A stretch of DNA of 8,418 nt from Rhodobacter sp. (lineage in GTDB: Bacteria > Pseudomonadota > Alphaproteobacteria > Rhodobacterales > Rhodobacteraceae): contig JAIXVS010000027.1 of the NCBI GenBank assembly GCA_027482795.1, forward strand, positions 1-8,418, written 5' to 3'. The notes below the pieces were generated by a model that saw only the letters and a list, made by a program, of their open reading frames with translations, was not told the origin of the DNA and did not search any database. How positions within the stretch are numbered: the stretch's first letter is position 1; each line of letters starts with the position of its first letter. Below, piece by piece: positions 6,938 through 8,418 of this stretch. Made by a program: the position numbers and the translations under genes.

Positions 6938-7622
6938 CCACCGCCCCCCGCTCTTTCATGGCGGCGGTAAAGGCGGGCAGCACGGCGGCGGGCGGCCCAT
7001 CGGCCTGCACGCGCCCGCCCTCTAGCCAGATCACCCGCGCGGCCCCTGCCATGCTGGAAGGATCATGGCTGATGGTGATGATCTGCTGGGGCAGGGCAGC
7101 AAGGCGGCGCGCAAGGCGGATTTGCGTGGGCAGATCCAACCCTGCAAAAGGTTCGTCCAGCAAAATGGTTTTGGGCGCCATGGCCAGCACCGACAAAAGG
7201 CACAGGTAATGGCGCTGCCCGCCCGAAAGGGTATGGGTGGGGGCATCTGCCCAATGCGCGCGCCCCTCGGTGGAGAGGAGGGCCAGCGCGGCCATGCGCG
7301 ATTGCACGGCCGTTTGCCCCATTTGGCGCAGGCCAAAGGCGATTTCTTCGGCCACGGTGGGAAATAAGATTTGCGCATCGGGGTTTTGGAACACAATCCC
7401 TACCGCGCCCAGCATCGCGCGCCGATCATCGGGGTTTTGGCCGTGCACCTGCACCGCGCCGCCCGTGGCGGGGATCAGCCCTGCGATCAGGCGCAAAAGC
7501 GTGGTCTTGCCCGACCCGTTGCGCCCAATGATGCCGATGCGCGGTTCGGTTAAATCCAGCGTCAGGGGCGCGATAATCTCGCGCCCTTGCAGCGTGACAG
7601 ACGCGTTTTGCAGCGCAATCAT
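6915..7622 (-). CDS. bioM: BioM, ATPase component of the biotin ECF transporter
   Basis: This 235-residue ABC ATPase has all core motifs. Walker A is GRNGSGKT (33-40) and the Q-loop is VFQNPDAQI (77-85, Q79). The ABC signature is LSGGQ (132-136). Walker B is TILLDEP (152-158), with D156 and catalytic E157, and the H-loop is SHD with H186. FQNPDAQILFPTVAEEIAFG is characteristic of ECF/CbiO-type ATPases. It should dimerise and drive BioN/BioY-mediated biotin uptake at the inner membrane. A single ATPase beside dedicated T and S genes indicates a group I (dedicated) ECF system. The start codon overlaps the methyltransferase stop in an ATGA arrangement. The stop lies within bioN. Translation is therefore probably coupled on both sides. 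Confidence 0.95.
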   Translation of the reverse strand: MIALQNASVTLQGREIIAPLTLDLTEPRIGIIGRNGSGKTTLLRLIAGLIPATGGAVQVHGQNPDDRRAMLGAVGIVFQNPDAQILFPTVAEEIAFGLRQMGQTAVQSRMAALALLSTEGRAHWADAPTHTLSGGQRHYLCLLSVLAMAPKTILLDEPFAGLDLPTQIRLARRLAALPQQIITISHDPSSMAGAARVIWLEGGRVQADGPPAAVLPAFTAAMKERGAVDADTDLP

Positions 7623-8281
7623 ACAGGCCGCGCGATGATCAACTGTTGCCCGCGCGGCAATTCGGTGGGCGGAAATTCGGCTGTGTAGCCTGATGCGCGC
7701 AGCAGATATTCAGCGTCGCCCCGCAGCATATGATAGGGCGCGCGCGCAGAATGGGTGACAACGCCATCGGGTTGGCGAAAGGGGGTCAGATAGGCCTCGA
7801 TGGGGGCCAAGAACACCGTTAGCATCAGCTTTTGCAGGCGCGGGCAGGCGGCGCGCAAGGACACGAGCGCGCGGCGCAGATGGTTCATCGGCAGGTGTGT
7901 GAACACGGCAAAGGCAATGGCATGGGTGATGGTATCTGGCACACCTTTAAACGAAAACTCGGTATCTTCAATCAGCTGATGGATTGGCAGGCGGGCAGGG
8001 TCGGGCAGTTCGGACATATGTCCCGCCCGCATCAAATCGCCCGAAAGATCGGTCGCCCAGTAATGGCCTGCATTCAGGTATGGCACCACGCGGCAGCCAA
8101 GGCGCAAACTGCCTGCGCCAATGTCCAAAAGGTGGTGATGCGGGTCGAGCCCCTGATCCAGCAAGATTTGCATTTGGATCAGGCCCGTCTCCTCCCACCG
8201 CCCGCCAACGATATCGCGATGACGGCCCTGTGCAAGGGCGTCTTTGAAGAAATCGGGCGCGTGGTAGGGCGAGATATGCAT
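7619..8281 (-). CDS. Class I SAM-dependent methyltransferase, substrate unknown
   Basis: With the ATG at 8281 this is a 220-residue protein. The SAM-binding motif I is LLDIGAGSLRLG (51-62). ATDLS (76-80) follows, with D78 as the probable ribose-binding acid. AFAVFTHLP (123-131) resembles the motif after strand 4. The preceding HRDIVGGRWEETGLIQMQIL (21-40) resembles a segment I recall before motif I in many alphaproteobacterial methyltransferases. The substrate is not deducible; nothing specific links it to BioC beyond sitting next to biotin genes. The frame stays open to the right through the T-run, but that extension encodes a run of Phe from the terminator and is surely not protein. The start at 8281 keeps the conserved block and has no good Shine-Dalgarno site before it. 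The stop overlaps the bioM ATG by four bases. Confidence 0.85.
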   Translation of the reverse strand: MHISPYHAPDFFKDALAQGRHRDIVGGRWEETGLIQMQILLDQGLDPHHHLLDIGAGSLRLGCRVVPYLNAGHYWATDLSGDLMRAGHMSELPDPARLPIHQLIEDTEFSFKGVPDTITHAIAFAVFTHLPMNHLRRALVSLRAACPRLQKLMLTVFLAPIEAYLTPFRQPDGVVTHSARAPYHMLRGDAEYLLRASGYTAEFPPTELPRGQQLIIARPV

Positions 8282-8287
8282 GTGGCG

Positions 8288-8296
8288 GGTATAGCA
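8288..8296 (-). promoter_or_regulatory. Possible extended -10 promoter element for the methyltransferase-bioMNY operon
   Basis: On the minus strand TGCTATACC resembles an extended -10 box (TGn plus TATAAT at four of six). Its end lies six bases before the ATG, so a start at normal spacing would fall on or next to the ATG, giving a leaderless mRNA. The region 17 bases upstream is only T-run, with no -35 match. This is a weak, hypothesis-level call. Confidence 0.2.
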
Positions 8297-8300
8297 GGCG

Positions 8301-8335
8301 AAAAAAAAAAAAAAAAGGGGGGCTGCGCGCCCCCC
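8301..8335 (-). terminator. Strong intrinsic terminator: 7-bp G/C hairpin followed by T16 (minus strand)
   Basis: GGGGGGC (8317-8323) and GCCCCCC (8329-8335) pair perfectly around a TGCGC loop. On the minus strand the hairpin is followed directly by sixteen T (A16 on +, 8301-8316). This is a textbook Rho-independent terminator for a minus-strand gene lying to the right of the window. A minus-strand TGA at 8416-8418 could be that gene's stop, but the coding region is not visible. The T-run ends 19 bases before the methyltransferase start. Confidence 0.88.
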
Positions 8336-8372
8336 GCTCGCTTCGCTCACCCCCCTGCGAGGTATTTGGGGA
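8317..8372. repeat. Intergenic palindromic (REP/terminator-like) element
   Basis: Beyond the terminator stem the sequence continues with GCTCGCTTCGCTCA, a second C6 run (8350-8355), then TGCGAGGTATTTGGGGAG. Similar blocks with GCTCGCTTCGCTC, a C-run and GAGGTATTT occur repeatedly between genes of Rhodobacteraceae genomes, from memory and unverified. The G6 run (8317-8322) can pair with either C6 run, giving two competing folds. The element is probably a mobile or repeat-derived terminator cassette. Confidence 0.5.
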
Positions 8373-8418
8373 GTTAGGAAGGAGCGGCCCCAATTTTGCC
8401 CAACTGCGCCGATATTCA

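Noticed and set aside
7619..8281. BioC (malonyl-ACP methyltransferase)
   Set aside because: Only the neighbourhood suggests it; no other biotin synthesis genes are present, and the HRDIVGGRWEETG block is not one I know from BioC.
8282..8350. N-terminal extension of the methyltransferase from a GTG at 8350
   Set aside because: The extension is read through the terminator hairpin and T-run, giving a run of five Phe; it is non-coding structure, and the family-like N-terminus begins at the ATG at 8281.
8282..8418. BioR operator or biotin-responsive site upstream of the operon
   Set aside because: No TTAT-centre-ATAA palindrome is visible here or before bioY (6281-6343).
1..8418. CRISPR array, insertion sequence, prophage or toxin-antitoxin pair
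   Set aside because: There are no spaced repeats, transposase or integrase motifs, terminal inverted repeats or small paired genes; all clear genes are intact core-type genes.

Overview
The window looks like a chromosomal segment from an alphaproteobacterium, most likely of the Rhodobacterales/Rhodobacteraceae. The basis is GC-rich coding sequence with many GCC/GCG codons, a SURF1-thrC-M16 peptidase gene order that I associate with that group, a bioMNY-type biotin transporter, and an intergenic hairpin element of a kind I recall from roseobacter-type genomes. No database search was possible, so the taxonomy is an inference.

Left part (1-5557, all on +): six genes run head to tail. They are the 3' end of a SURF1-family cytochrome oxidase assembly gene, thrC (threonine synthase), an M16B zinc protease of the mitochondrial-processing-peptidase type, a RimJ/RimL-like GNAT acetyltransferase, a DUF1697 protein, and an FAD-linked oxidase of the D-lactate/D-2-hydroxyglutarate dehydrogenase family. 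The first four are chained by 1-4 base stop/start overlaps, which implies translational coupling. A 45-base gap precedes DUF1697 and a 6-base gap precedes the oxidase. These are mostly housekeeping functions of unrelated pathways that share a transcript.

Middle (5558-5737): a 180-base convergent intergenic region, more AT-rich than its surroundings. It holds a hairpin that could end transcription arriving from the right, an A/T-rich inverted repeat directly after the bioY stop, and two short inverted repeats. I see no gene in it.

Right part (5738-8281, all on -): four genes read leftward, in transcription order a class I SAM-dependent methyltransferase, bioM (ECF ATPase), bioN (ECF T component) and bioY (biotin-binding S component). 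The first three overlap. bioY follows bioN after a 63-base gap that contains a 17-bp tandem duplication of the bioN 3' end. Together bioMNY should form a complete group I ECF biotin importer. The methyltransferase is tightly coupled to it but its substrate is unknown.

Right edge (8301-8372): a very strong minus-strand hairpin followed by 16 T (A16 on +), part of a longer repeat-like element. Only 19 bases separate the T-run from the methyltransferase ATG. How this operon is transcribed is therefore the most unusual regulatory question here. I found no clear sign of a new defence or mobile system; the window is mainly well-kept core genes with some notable small-scale structure.
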